A stretch of DNA of 64,000 nt. Origin: Nitratireductor sp. B36 (GTDB lineage: Bacteria > Pseudomonadota > Alphaproteobacteria > Rhizobiales > Rhizobiaceae). The notes under the pieces are model-generated. The model had not been told where the DNA came from and did no database searches. It saw only the letters and a program-made list of their open reading frames with translations. Location: assembly GCF_020833685.1 (NCBI RefSeq), contig NZ_JACKZY010000003.1, forward strand, positions 510,997 through 574,996, read 5' to 3'. Below are positions 25,401-33,670 of this stretch, piece by piece (the stretch's first letter is position 1; each line of letters opens with the position of its first letter). The position numbers were made by a program, and so were the translations under genes.

Positions 25401-27942
25401 GCCACGCTTTGCCGGCGAGGTTCTGGTGACGGTGGGCTCTGAGAGCCTCCTGGAAACCTTCACCGCAAAAGTGCCGGAAGCCGGCGCGACCGTGGACATT
25501 CCGGTGACCGAGGCACTTGGCGCCGGGGCCTATGTGACCGCAACGCTGTTCCGCCCCGGCGACGATGCCGAGAATCGCCTGCCCATGCGCGCCATCGGCG
25601 TGCGCTGGCTCAAGGTCGATCCGGGTGCGCGCGATCTTTCGGTTGAACTCGGCGTGGAGGAACAGGCGCGCCCCGATGAGAGTCTTTCCATCCCCGTCAG
25701 CGTTGGCGGGCTAGAACCGGGCGAAGAAGCCTATGTGACTGTTGCGGCGGTCGATGTGGGTATTCTCAACCTCACCCGCTACGAACCGCCACAGCCGGAC
25801 GCTTGGTATTTCGGCCAGCGTATGTTGGGCATCGAGATGCGCGACATTTACGGGCGGCTGATCGATGGTTCGCTCGGCGCGATGGGACGGTTGCGCACCG
25901 GTGGCGATGGCGGCGGCATGACCGCGACCGGCAGCGCGCCGACACAGAAGCTGCTCGCCTTCTTCTCCGGCATCGTGAAGGTGGATGATGACGGGAAGGC
26001 AGCGGTCTCCTTCGATATTCCGCAGTTCAACGGCACGGCCCGCATCATGGCGGTCGCCTGGTCGAAGAAGGGTGTGGGCAGCGCGCAGCAGGATGTGATC
26101 ATCCGCGATCCCGTTGTGCTGACCACCAGCCTTCCGCGCTTCCTGGCTCCGGGCGATGAAGCGCGGCTGCTGCTTGAAATCGCCAACACGGATGGTCCTG
26201 CCGGCGACTATCGCCTCACGGTGATGGCAGAAGGGCCGGTAGACGCCGATCTGCGGTCGCTCTCCGATAAGGTGGCGCTTGAGGTGGGCGGCAAGGCCAC
26301 GCTCTCCGTGCCCATCTCGGCGACCAACGAGACGGGCGAGGGTGCGCTGACGGTGACGCTTGCGCATGAGAGCGGGCTTGCCGTTGAGAAAAGCGTGTCC
26401 CTGCCGGTGCGGCCCGGCGTGATGCCGGTCGCCACCCGCAGCGTGGTGACGCTTGCGGCCAATGGCGGTAGTGTCACGCTGGACGGTGCGCTTCTGGAAG
26501 AGAGCTTCGCCGAGAACGCGTCGGTGAGCCTCAACATTTCGCGGGCCGACGGGTTCGACATTCCGGCACTTTTGATGTCGCTCGACCGCTACCCTTATGG
26601 ATGCACGGAGCAGACCACGAGCCGCGCCCTGCCGCTGCTCTATGTGAGCGAGCTTTCAAAGGCTGCGGGGCTGGAAGACGATCCGGCGCTGAAGGGGCGC
26701 ATCGAGGACGCCATCACAAGCGTGCTTGCCGCCCAGTCTTCGTCTGGCGGTTTCGGTCTCTGGGGACCGGGATCGGGCGATCTGTGGCTTGACGCCTATG
26801 TGACGGACTTCCTCACCCGCGCCGGCGAGCAGGGCTTTGCCGTGCCCGAGGCGGCGATGGGCCAGGCGCTGCAGAACCTGCAGAACACGCTCGCCTATGA
26901 CACGGATGTCTCCTCGCGCGGCAGCGAGATCGCCTATGCGCTCTATGTGCTGGCGCGCAACCGCAAGGCTTCCGCCGGCGATCTGCGCTACTATCTCGAC
27001 ACGCGGTTCGATGAGTTCTCCACGCCGCTGGCGCGCGCGCAGCTTGCCGCGGGTCTCGCGCTCTATGGCGATGCGGAACGCGCGGAACGGGGCTTTGCCT
27101 CGGCCTTCCGTCTCGCTCAGGGCATGAGCGGGCGCTACACGGCGCGCTCCGATTACGGATCGCGTCTGCGCGACGGCGCGGCGATGCTGGCGCTGGCGGC
27201 AGAGAGCCGGCCCGAACCGGCGCTGGTGCCGCAGATGGTGCAGCTTGTCTCCGATGTGCGCGGTGACACAAAGCACATGAGCACGCAGGACGAGGCGTGG
27301 ATGCTGCTTGCCGCCCGCGCGCTGAGCCAGTCGAGTGACGATCTGAGCCTGACCGTGGACGGCAATGCGCATCAGGGCGCATTCTCGCGGCGGCTTTCGG
27401 GACTGGAGATCGAGGCTGCGCCGCTGACGGTGGCCAATCAGGGCGATGAACCGGTCGATGCGGTGATGACAGTCGTTGCCGCGCCGCAGCAGCCTTTGCC
27501 GGCGGGCGGGGAGGGCTTCACCATCGAGCGGCGCTACTACACGCTTGACGGTGAAGAGGCGAATGTCTCCGACGCACGCCAGAACGAGCGCTATGTCGTG
27601 GTGCTGGAGATGATGGAACAGAACGCTTGGCCTTCACGCGTGCTGGTCTCCGACCTGTTGCCGGCGGGCTTCGAGATCGACAATCCGCGCCTTGTTGGCA
27701 GTGCGGATCTGGCGAATTTCGAGTGGCTTGGTCAGACGGATGCGGTTCACACCGAGTTCCGCGACGACCGCTTCATCGCCGCCTTCGACCGCAGTGGGGG
27801 CGGCAATTTCAGGCTCGCCTATGTGGTGCGTGCGGTGACGCCGGGCGTCTACACGCATCCGGCGGCGAGTGTGGAAGACATGTACCGTCCGCAATTCTCC
27901 GCCCGCACGGCCACCGGCTTCATGGAGATCGTGGGGCAGTAG
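22480..27942 (+). CDS. Alpha-2-macroglobulin family protein with N-terminal PAN domain
   Basis: A 1820-residue periplasmic protease-trapping protein. The signal peptide (FLLFLLGFGAMAAAQ) ends near residue 23 with no lipobox Cys, so it is not the lipoprotein form known as YfhM/ECAM. A PAN/apple-like domain with four Cys (about 45-75) follows, then the bait-region/MG domains. The thioester motif CTEQ begins at Cys1375, so covalent trapping should work. The ATG at 22480 has TGGAGG at 7 nt spacing; the frame opens earlier but without a site. pbpC follows after 9 bp. This pairing is widespread and is thought to defend and repair the envelope when cell-wall breaching proteases enter. Confidence 0.93.
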   Translation: MFGARGLSLFLLFLLGFGAMAAAQDARRIVTSENADYFGFDLRTEKDVTLDQCKAVCLADPQCRAFTYNTSAEWCFLKSDFNRLNAFDGAVAGKVVAGGDATDIGAPPALRFVPEHIQREAGEYRAEILRAVRPENAGFVQLSAAGGQALANGDPFNAMQAFSTALLMEPQNVGLWLELARAATASQPVGDMNLYRLQRAGTGAAINAYNLSRSAGDRAEALAVLAPALERRNLFRPALSAYEASLALRTARDVQEAYADLKRRKGFRVIDHSVDSDSATPRACVQFSEELVKSGIDYAQFVTVDNLRSFAVDRSDKELCVSGLKHGEQYRIVIRQGLPAAIGEVIAEPVPLEIYVRDRAPSLRFTGENFVLPSSARRGIPFVSVNADSAKLSVYRVGERALAQLLSKGQFLRQLNEYGANEVGDDMGAPVFEGTIEIKAELNKDVVTSIPIDEAVPERRPGVYMMTAVPEGDTSQSWDNRATQWFLVSDIGLSTFAGEDGLSVFARSLASAKPLEGLKLRLVARNNEVLGEAETDGDGHARFDPGLARGAAGLAPAAIIAENGTEDFVFLDMTRAGFDLSDRGVTGRPSPGPLDVFAWTERGIYRAGETVHASALTRNPASDAVEDLPLTFIFRRPDGVEDRRVVSDGAALGGHVVALELPDNAVRGTWVLGIYADPKKPALAEKNFLVEDFVPDRTEFELASANETVPVGGVTDVTVDGRYLYGAPAAGLALEGELTVAPTREWKAFPGYVFGLDDEEDVEALRVSLPGLPETDAEGQAQFPVALDGAPSTTRLLKAQVNVRMREAGGRAVERALEIDVEPESAMIGLKPEFTGGRVAEGATANFRVIAVDPKGERIAMDGLEWNLLKVERHYQWYRDGGSWNYEPITTTSLVREGTVDAKADSEPQISVSVDWGRYRLEVQSPDAGGPITSAAFDSGWYVEAGSTETPDGLEVALDRDAYAVGETAKLKISPRFAGEVLVTVGSESLLETFTAKVPEAGATVDIPVTEALGAGAYVTATLFRPGDDAENRLPMRAIGVRWLKVDPGARDLSVELGVEEQARPDESLSIPVSVGGLEPGEEAYVTVAAVDVGILNLTRYEPPQPDAWYFGQRMLGIEMRDIYGRLIDGSLGAMGRLRTGGDGGGMTATGSAPTQKLLAFFSGIVKVDDDGKAAVSFDIPQFNGTARIMAVAWSKKGVGSAQQDVIIRDPVVLTTSLPRFLAPGDEARLLLEIANTDGPAGDYRLTVMAEGPVDADLRSLSDKVALEVGGKATLSVPISATNETGEGALTVTLAHESGLAVEKSVSLPVRPGVMPVATRSVVTLAANGGSVTLDGALLEESFAENASVSLNISRADGFDIPALLMSLDRYPYGCTEQTTSRALPLLYVSELSKAAGLEDDPALKGRIEDAITSVLAAQSSSGGFGLWGPGSGDLWLDAYVTDFLTRAGEQGFAVPEAAMGQALQNLQNTLAYDTDVSSRGSEIAYALYVLARNRKASAGDLRYYLDTRFDEFSTPLARAQLAAGLALYGDAERAERGFASAFRLAQGMSGRYTARSDYGSRLRDGAAMLALAAESRPEPALVPQMVQLVSDVRGDTKHMSTQDEAWMLLAARALSQSSDDLSLTVDGNAHQGAFSRRLSGLEIEAAPLTVANQGDEPVDAVMTVVAAPQQPLPAGGEGFTIERRYYTLDGEEANVSDARQNERYVVVLEMMEQNAWPSRVLVSDLLPAGFEIDNPRLVGSADLANFEWLGQTDAVHTEFRDDRFIAAFDRSGGGNFRLAYVVRAVTPGVYTHPAASVEDMYRPQFSARTATGFMEIVGQ

Positions 27943-27951
27943 GCGGCGGCG

Positions 27952-30039
27952 ATGAGAACGCGTCGACATATGCGCCGGGTCGCCATGGCCACTGGCCTTG
28001 CGGCCCTGCTCGCCATCGGTGGGGCGGTGACGCTCAACCGGCTGGACGCGGCCTATCCGCCGCCGCTCGATCCCGCCCCGCTTTCGGTGGAGGTGCTCGA
28101 CCGTGAGGGCGCGCTGCTGCGGGCCTATGCGGCATCCGACGGGCGCTGGCGTCTGCCGGCGGATATCGACACGCTCGACCCGCAGTTTCTCAGGATGCTG
28201 GTCGCCTATGAGGACAAGCGCTTCTGGTCGCATCCGGGTGTCGACATGCGCGCGCTTGGCCGCGCCGCATTGCAGCTATTGCGGAACGGGCGCATCGTCT
28301 CGGGTGGTTCAACACTGTCGATGCAGCTCGCCCGCCTCACCGAGCCGCGCGCGGCGCGCAGCTTCAGCGCCAAGTTCCGGCAGATCGCGCGGGCGCTGCA
28401 GATTGAGCGCAGGCTTTCCAAGCGGGAGATACTGGAGCGCTATCTGACGCTCGCGCCCTATGGCGGCAATCTTGAAGGGGTGCGCGCGGCGAGCCTCGCC
28501 TGGTTCGGCAAGGAGCCGCACAAGCTGGGACTGGAGGAGGCCGCTCTTCTGGTCGCCCTGCCGCAATCGCCGGAGGCGCGCCGGCCCGACCGTCATCCGC
28601 AAATGGCAAAAGCCGCGCGCGACCGCGTGCTGGCGCGCATGGCGGGGGCTGGCGTCATCATCGAAAGCGAGGTCGCGCGCGCGTCTGAGGCGAGGCTTGC
28701 CGGGCGGCGTCTGCCCATGCCGGCCTATGCTGCGCATCTGGCCGATGCGGTGGTGCGGAAGGAGCCTGAAAAGCGTGTGCATCGTCTGACCATCAGTCGG
28801 TCCGCGCAGGCCAATCTGGAAGCCGTTGCCGCCAAAGCCGCGCGAAAGCTCGGACCACGCGTTTCCGTGGCGATGGTGCTTGCGGATGCGCAGACCGGCG
28901 CGGTGCTCGCGCGGGTCGGATCGGCGGGGTACTTCAACGTCGCTCGCGCCGGCTGGATCGATATGAGTGTGGCAGAGCGTTCGCCGGGCTCCACGCTCAA
29001 ACCCTTCATCTATGGCCTTGCCTTCGAGGAGGGGCTGGTGATGCAGGAAACCATGATCGAAGACCGGCCCGGCAATTTCTCGGGCTATCGTCCGCGCAAT
29101 TTCGATATGGCCTATCAGGGCGATGTTTCGGTGCGCACGGCCTTGCAGATGTCGCTCAACGTGCCGACGATCCGGCTGCTTGATGCGGTGGGGCCGGTGC
29201 GGCTTGTGGCGCGCATGCGGCAGGCTGGCGTGTCGCCCGCTCTGCCGCCCGGCGAAACACCCGGTCTTGCCATCGGGCTTGGCGGTGCGGGGCTGACGCT
29301 GGAAGGGTTGGTGCAGCTTTATGGAGGGCTCGCCAATCGGGGGCGGGTGCGCCCGCTGCACTATCTGGACGGTGCAGAGATTGCCGCGCATCCTCCTTCC
29401 GTTCTGACGCCGCAGGCCGTCTGGCAGGTCGCAGACATCCTGTCCGGTGTCGCGCCGCCCAGAGACGCGCCGCACCTCGGTATCGCCTACAAGACTGGCA
29501 CGTCCTATGGCTACCGCGATGCGTGGTCGGTGGGCTATGACGGGCGGCATGTGCTGGGCGTGTGGGCCGGGCGGCCCGATGGCGGCTCGGTGCCGGGGCT
29601 GACCGGCTATCTCGCCGCCGCCCCCATTCTGTTCGAGGCGTTTTCGCGCTCGGGCGTGGGCATCGTTCCATTCCCGCCTGCGCCGGCAGGCGCGATCCGG
29701 CTTGCCGCGTCCGATCTTCCGTTTCCCATGCGGCGGTTCTCCGTCTCGGGTGGCGGGTTCCGGGCCGGCGCGCCGGTGGAGCCCGCGCCGGAAATCGTGT
29801 TCCCGCCGCAGGGTGCGCGCATCGATGTGGGGCTTGCGCGTGGCGCGCGGGTCATGCCGCTGGCGCTCAAGATCAATGGCGGCCGCGCGCCGTTTCGCTG
29901 GCTGGCCAATGGCGAGCCGCTGCCGGAGGCCTATCGCCGCCGCAGGGCAAGCTGGGTGCCCGATGGCAGTGGTGCTTCGACGCTGACGGTGATCGACGCG
30001 GCTGGGCGAACCGCCAGCGTGGATGTTTTCCTGGAGTAG
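27952..30039 (+). CDS. pbpC: Penicillin-binding protein 1C (bifunctional)
   Basis: A 695-residue class A PBP. An N-terminal membrane anchor (about 11-28) is followed by a GT51 glycosyltransferase with catalytic Glu87 (YEDKRFW) and GGSTLSMQLARL. The transpeptidase has Ser347-x-x-Lys350 (STLK) and a KTG box at 514-516, and the protein ends in a BiPBP_C-type domain. It polymerises lipid II and may cross-link peptidoglycan in the periplasm. It is co-transcribed with the alpha-2-macroglobulin gene. It is convergent with the sugar-kinase gene, with only one base between the stops. Confidence 0.93.
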   Translation: MRTRRHMRRVAMATGLAALLAIGGAVTLNRLDAAYPPPLDPAPLSVEVLDREGALLRAYAASDGRWRLPADIDTLDPQFLRMLVAYEDKRFWSHPGVDMRALGRAALQLLRNGRIVSGGSTLSMQLARLTEPRAARSFSAKFRQIARALQIERRLSKREILERYLTLAPYGGNLEGVRAASLAWFGKEPHKLGLEEAALLVALPQSPEARRPDRHPQMAKAARDRVLARMAGAGVIIESEVARASEARLAGRRLPMPAYAAHLADAVVRKEPEKRVHRLTISRSAQANLEAVAAKAARKLGPRVSVAMVLADAQTGAVLARVGSAGYFNVARAGWIDMSVAERSPGSTLKPFIYGLAFEEGLVMQETMIEDRPGNFSGYRPRNFDMAYQGDVSVRTALQMSLNVPTIRLLDAVGPVRLVARMRQAGVSPALPPGETPGLAIGLGGAGLTLEGLVQLYGGLANRGRVRPLHYLDGAEIAAHPPSVLTPQAVWQVADILSGVAPPRDAPHLGIAYKTGTSYGYRDAWSVGYDGRHVLGVWAGRPDGGSVPGLTGYLAAAPILFEAFSRSGVGIVPFPPAPAGAIRLAASDLPFPMRRFSVSGGGFRAGAPVEPAPEIVFPPQGARIDVGLARGARVMPLALKINGGRAPFRWLANGEPLPEAYRRRRASWVPDGSGASTLTVIDAAGRTASVDVFLE

Positions 30040-30040
30040 T

Positions 30041-30964
30041 TCAGGCCGCGTCGGCGAGTGCCTTTAGAACCGCCTCACGCATGGGCATCGGAGCGACCGC
30101 GCCGAAACCCTGTGTGGACAGAGCAGCGGCCGCGTTGGCGAAACGCGCTGCCTCAAACGGATCACCATGCCGGTTGAGCTCGGCGAGGAAATTGCCATCG
30201 AATGTGTCGCCCGCACCCGTGGCATCCACAGCGCTGACCTTGATGCCGGGCACGCGGCGGCGCTCGTCCGGCGTGGCGACGAGGCAGCCATCCTTGCCGA
30301 GCGTCAGCGCCACAACGCCGGCGCCAAGACCCAGATAGTGATCGGCGATGGCGTCCGGATCGCTGATGCCGACCAGCTGTTCGGCGTCTTCCAGACCGGG
30401 AAGCGCGATGTCGGCCTTGCGCATGGCAGCTTCGGTCAGCGCGCGGGCGCGCTCGAGCGGCCACAGTTTCAGGCGCAGATTGGTGTCGAAGGAGATTTTG
30501 GTTCCAGCTGAGCGCGCAATGTCGATCGCTTCGAAGGCGGCGTCGCAAGCTTCTGCGCTGATCGCCAGAGAGATGCCGGACAGGTGAAGAATGTCGGCGT
30601 TCTGGATAGCGCTTTGGGGCAGGTCGCGCGGGGTGATACGGCTTGCCGCCGAGCCCTTGCGAAGATAGGAAAACACATGCCCGTTCTCGCCATGGCTGAC
30701 GAAATAGATGCCCGTATGGGCGTCGGGATTGCGCAGGACGTGGCTGGCATCCACATTATTGTCGGCCCAGAGTTGCATAAGGCTGTCGCCGAACTCATCC
30801 GCGCCGAGGCCGCTGAAGAAGCCGACAGAAGCCCCGGCACGCGCTGCAGCGATGGCACAATTCGAGGTGTCGCCGCCGTGACCGAAGAGATAGTGGCCCG
30901 TGGCGTCGACCTGATTGAACTCGATGAGCGGTTCGCCCATGCAGATGATTTTCGGATCGCTCAT
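30041..30964 (-). CDS. kdgK: PfkB-family sugar kinase, probably 2-dehydro-3-deoxygluconokinase
   Basis: A 307-residue ribokinase-fold enzyme. The N-terminal GEPLIEFN and GGDTSNCAIAAARAG bind sugar, and the C-terminal DATGAGDTFDG holds the anion hole and catalytic Asp. Overall the motifs resemble KDG kinase, which makes KDPG for the Entner-Doudoroff pathway, but PfkB specificities are hard to assign without neighbours. No aldolase or uronate genes lie beside it. The gene symbol is tentative. Confidence 0.7.
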   Translation of the reverse strand: MSDPKIICMGEPLIEFNQVDATGHYLFGHGGDTSNCAIAAARAGASVGFFSGLGADEFGDSLMQLWADNNVDASHVLRNPDAHTGIYFVSHGENGHVFSYLRKGSAASRITPRDLPQSAIQNADILHLSGISLAISAEACDAAFEAIDIARSAGTKISFDTNLRLKLWPLERARALTEAAMRKADIALPGLEDAEQLVGISDPDAIADHYLGLGAGVVALTLGKDGCLVATPDERRRVPGIKVSAVDATGAGDTFDGNFLAELNRHGDPFEAARFANAAAALSTQGFGAVAPMPMREAVLKALADAA

Positions 30965-31063
30965 GATGTTGTGTCTCTCCCTGGCGCAGCGTGTGCTTCT
31001 CTTTAGGCGATTGTGCGCCAGTGGTGAATATCCGACTGGAGAAGCGCCTGTGCTGAGATGAGC

Positions 31064-32425
31064 TTATCGGGCGCCGCGTCCAAAAAGAACGGTGCTCACG
31101 GTCGAAAAAATGATCAGGAGGTCCAGGTCGAACGAAAGATGTTTGATGTAGTAGAGATCGTAGGAGAGCTTGTGAATCTCTTCGTGCGTGTTGCCTGCGT
31201 ATCCGGAGTTCACCTGGGCCCAACCGGTGATGCCGGGCAGGACCATGGTGCGGTGGATAAATTTCTTCTCCGCAGTCTCGCTTTCCTGCGCCACATATTC
31301 AGCGACAGGGCGTGGCCCGACCAGGCTCATTTCTCCCCGCCATATGTTGATCAGCTGCGGCAGCTCATCCAGCCTTAGACGGCGCAGGAACGCACAGCCG
31401 GTGATGATCCGCTCGTCATTGGTCTGCGTCGCCCCTCCTTGCTGGCCACGATACATGGTGCGGAACTTCAACATGTTGAAGGAGCGGCCACCATATCCGC
31501 GCCGCGCCTGAACGAAAATTGCGGGGCCACCATCAAGCGACCGGATATAGAGCCACAGAGCCAGTCCCAAAGGGATTGTTATCGGCGCTGTGAGGACCAC
31601 GGCAAAGAGGTCGAGCGCGCGCTTTGCTTTGCTGTAGTAGATTTGGCTGGGGGTGTAGGCGAGATGCGATACGTCAAAGGTGTCGACGTCCACGCGTCCT
31701 TCACGCAGTTCAAGAAAATTGAACCAGGGCGTGACGTCGATACCGACCATATAAGCCTTTGTAAGGAAGGCCGACCATTCCGGGTTGTGATGCGTCCTGG
31801 TGTCGATCAAAAGTCGGTCATAAGCGCCGATGTCCGCGGTCTTGTCACTGATCACGGCCACGTGACCGGCGAGTCTTGCGGCAACTTCTTGGGCCTTTGG
31901 GAAATCCAAGAGCGCCACACGATCTTCCAATGACCGATGGAGCCTGAGATTGGCTATGATCATTGCTGCGGTGGCGATCAGATAAGCGGTCAACAGGGCC
32001 GTGTAGCTCACCGGAATGCGCAGCCCAGACAAGACTGCCACGGCGACGTTGAAGCAGACAAACGTTACAAAAATCGCGATGGAGAACGTGTTGCGCTGAC
32101 GGCGAAAGCCCAGGAGCGCCAACGCAATGGCGAAAGGCAACGCAAACAGCACAGTGCATACGATCGCGAGATTGTTCCAGTCGTTGCGCGATGCATTCAA
32201 AATGAATGCCGTATAGACGACGCATTGCAGAAACGAAGCCGCGAGAATCTCCGGGAGCATGGGGCGCAGATTGCGCAAGAGCCGCCTTTTGCGCAGAGAG
32301 GCTCCGTGTTGAAGAACGTCTTCAAGATCAGGACTCGTTTCAGCCAGGCTACGCTTCAGGACGCGCCTTGCTTTGCGAATGTCTGGGCGGTCATCTTCGC
32401 CCGGTGCTTTTGAGCCGTCGTTCAA
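31064..32425 (-). CDS. Polyprenyl-phosphate sugar-1-phosphate transferase (exopolysaccharide initiation)
   Basis: An initiating glycosyltransferase of the WcaJ/ExoY class that moves a sugar phosphate from a nucleotide sugar to undecaprenyl phosphate. Four membrane helices (roughly 60-165) and a central soluble stretch precede a fifth membrane segment and the catalytic domain. That domain has KFRTM, RRLRLDELPQLINIWRGEMSLVGPRP and GITGWAQVN. The start is uncertain: TTG at 32425 has AGGA at good spacing and was chosen, while an open frame begins at a TTG at 32497 without a site. No other capsule genes are adjacent, so it stands alone here. Confidence 0.88.
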   Translation of the reverse strand: MNDGSKAPGEDDRPDIRKARRVLKRSLAETSPDLEDVLQHGASLRKRRLLRNLRPMLPEILAASFLQCVVYTAFILNASRNDWNNLAIVCTVLFALPFAIALALLGFRRQRNTFSIAIFVTFVCFNVAVAVLSGLRIPVSYTALLTAYLIATAAMIIANLRLHRSLEDRVALLDFPKAQEVAARLAGHVAVISDKTADIGAYDRLLIDTRTHHNPEWSAFLTKAYMVGIDVTPWFNFLELREGRVDVDTFDVSHLAYTPSQIYYSKAKRALDLFAVVLTAPITIPLGLALWLYIRSLDGGPAIFVQARRGYGGRSFNMLKFRTMYRGQQGGATQTNDERIITGCAFLRRLRLDELPQLINIWRGEMSLVGPRPVAEYVAQESETAEKKFIHRTMVLPGITGWAQVNSGYAGNTHEEIHKLSYDLYYIKHLSFDLDLLIIFSTVSTVLFGRGAR

Positions 32426-32598
32426 CGTTACTTCCTGCCGCCCAGTAAGAGCTCGTACAACCGCGCTTTGCCATGCAAAAAACGGAAGCGCAATCAATGA
32501 TTGTTCGCACGTCCACAGACGACCTCCACGGAGGATTGTGAATCCAGAGCGATTCGACTGACTTTAGACCGGTTCATTGTTTCAAGGAAACGCGCAAC

Positions 32599-32622
32599 CG
32601 CAGGCCATTCTCTTGGCCTGCG
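32599..32622. repeat. Perfect 9-bp inverted repeat upstream of the DMT exporter gene
   Basis: CGCAGGCCA (32599-32607) pairs with TGGCCTGCG (32614-32622) across a TTCTCT loop. There is no T run, so it is not a standard terminator. It lies in the divergent space between the sugar transferase and the exporter gene and may be an operator or a 5' leader hairpin. I see no other structure in 32426-32723. Confidence 0.5.
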
Positions 32623-32723
32623 CCCTTGTGCCGTATTTAGAATGTCGATTTATGACGCTGGCATTTACGATTTCGGCTCGAGGCTCTATCAGGCGAGGTC
32701 AACACTGTTGTGACTGTGATCCC

Positions 32724-33635
32724 ATGTACCGCCAAGCCTATCTCTTTCTCTGCCTGACCACGCTTTTCTGGGGCGGCAATGCCGTGGCCGGTCGGCTGGC
32801 TGTGGGCCATGTATCGCCGATGATGCTGACAACGCTTCGCTGGATTATCGGCTGTGTGTTGCTTGCCTCCGTCGCATGGCCCCATCTGCGGCGCGATTGG
32901 CCAGCGATCAGGCCGAGACTGCCCCTGCTGGCTGCCCTGGGCGCTCTTGGCTTTACCGGGTTCAACGCGGTTTTCTACAGTTCGGCCCAATTTACTTCCG
33001 CCATCAACATCGCCATCGAACAGGGCGCTATACCGATGGTTATTTTCCTCGCCAATTTTGTCCTGTTCCGCCAGCGCGTGAGCTTTCTGCAGATTGCCGG
33101 TTTTGTTCTGTCTCTCGTCGGTGTCGCGCTGGTCGCCAGCCATGGCGAATTTTCCCGCCTCCTGGAACTGGACGTGAATTTTGGTGACGCGCTCATGCTT
33201 GTCGCCGTGTTGCTCTATGCAGGCTACACGGTCGGGCTCCGGCTGAAACCGGCTATCCATTGGTTGAGCCTGATGTTCATGCTTTCGGTTTTCGCGCTTC
33301 TGGCCTCGTTGCCACTAGTGGCGTGGGAGGCCGCGACGGACCGGCTCATCGCGCCCGATCTGCAGGGCTGGATGGTGGTCTTTTACGTGGCGCTCTTCCC
33401 CTCGATCTTTGCTCAGACGCTCTACATTCGCGGCAATGAGCTGATCGGCGGAAACCGCGCCGGTTTGTTCATCAATCTTGTGCCGATCTTCGGAACGCTG
33501 CTGTCGATCGTCATTCTGCGCGAAGCGTTCTTCACCTATCACGCGGTCGCGCTGGTTCTGGTTCTGGGTGGGATATGGCTGGCTGAACATGGCGGCCGGA
33601 AGCTGGCATCCAGACAGGCAAATGCCGGCGCATGA
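32724..33635 (+). CDS. EamA/DMT-superfamily transporter
   Basis: A 303-residue membrane protein with ten predicted helices in two EamA repeats (about 10-140 and 155-290). It starts with the typical LFLCLTTLFWGGNAVAGRLA first helix and has a conserved GNELIGGNRAGLFINLVPIFG in the second repeat. Members export amino acids or other metabolites. The ATG at 32724 begins exactly at the first helix; the longer open frame adds a non-homologous tail. It is convergent with serA. Confidence 0.85.
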   Translation: MYRQAYLFLCLTTLFWGGNAVAGRLAVGHVSPMMLTTLRWIIGCVLLASVAWPHLRRDWPAIRPRLPLLAALGALGFTGFNAVFYSSAQFTSAINIAIEQGAIPMVIFLANFVLFRQRVSFLQIAGFVLSLVGVALVASHGEFSRLLELDVNFGDALMLVAVLLYAGYTVGLRLKPAIHWLSLMFMLSVFALLASLPLVAWEAATDRLIAPDLQGWMVVFYVALFPSIFAQTLYIRGNELIGGNRAGLFINLVPIFGTLLSIVILREAFFTYHAVALVLVLGGIWLAEHGGRKLASRQANAGA

Positions 33636-33670
33636 CGCCGGCATTTCATGTTCAACAGATTGTGTGACGC

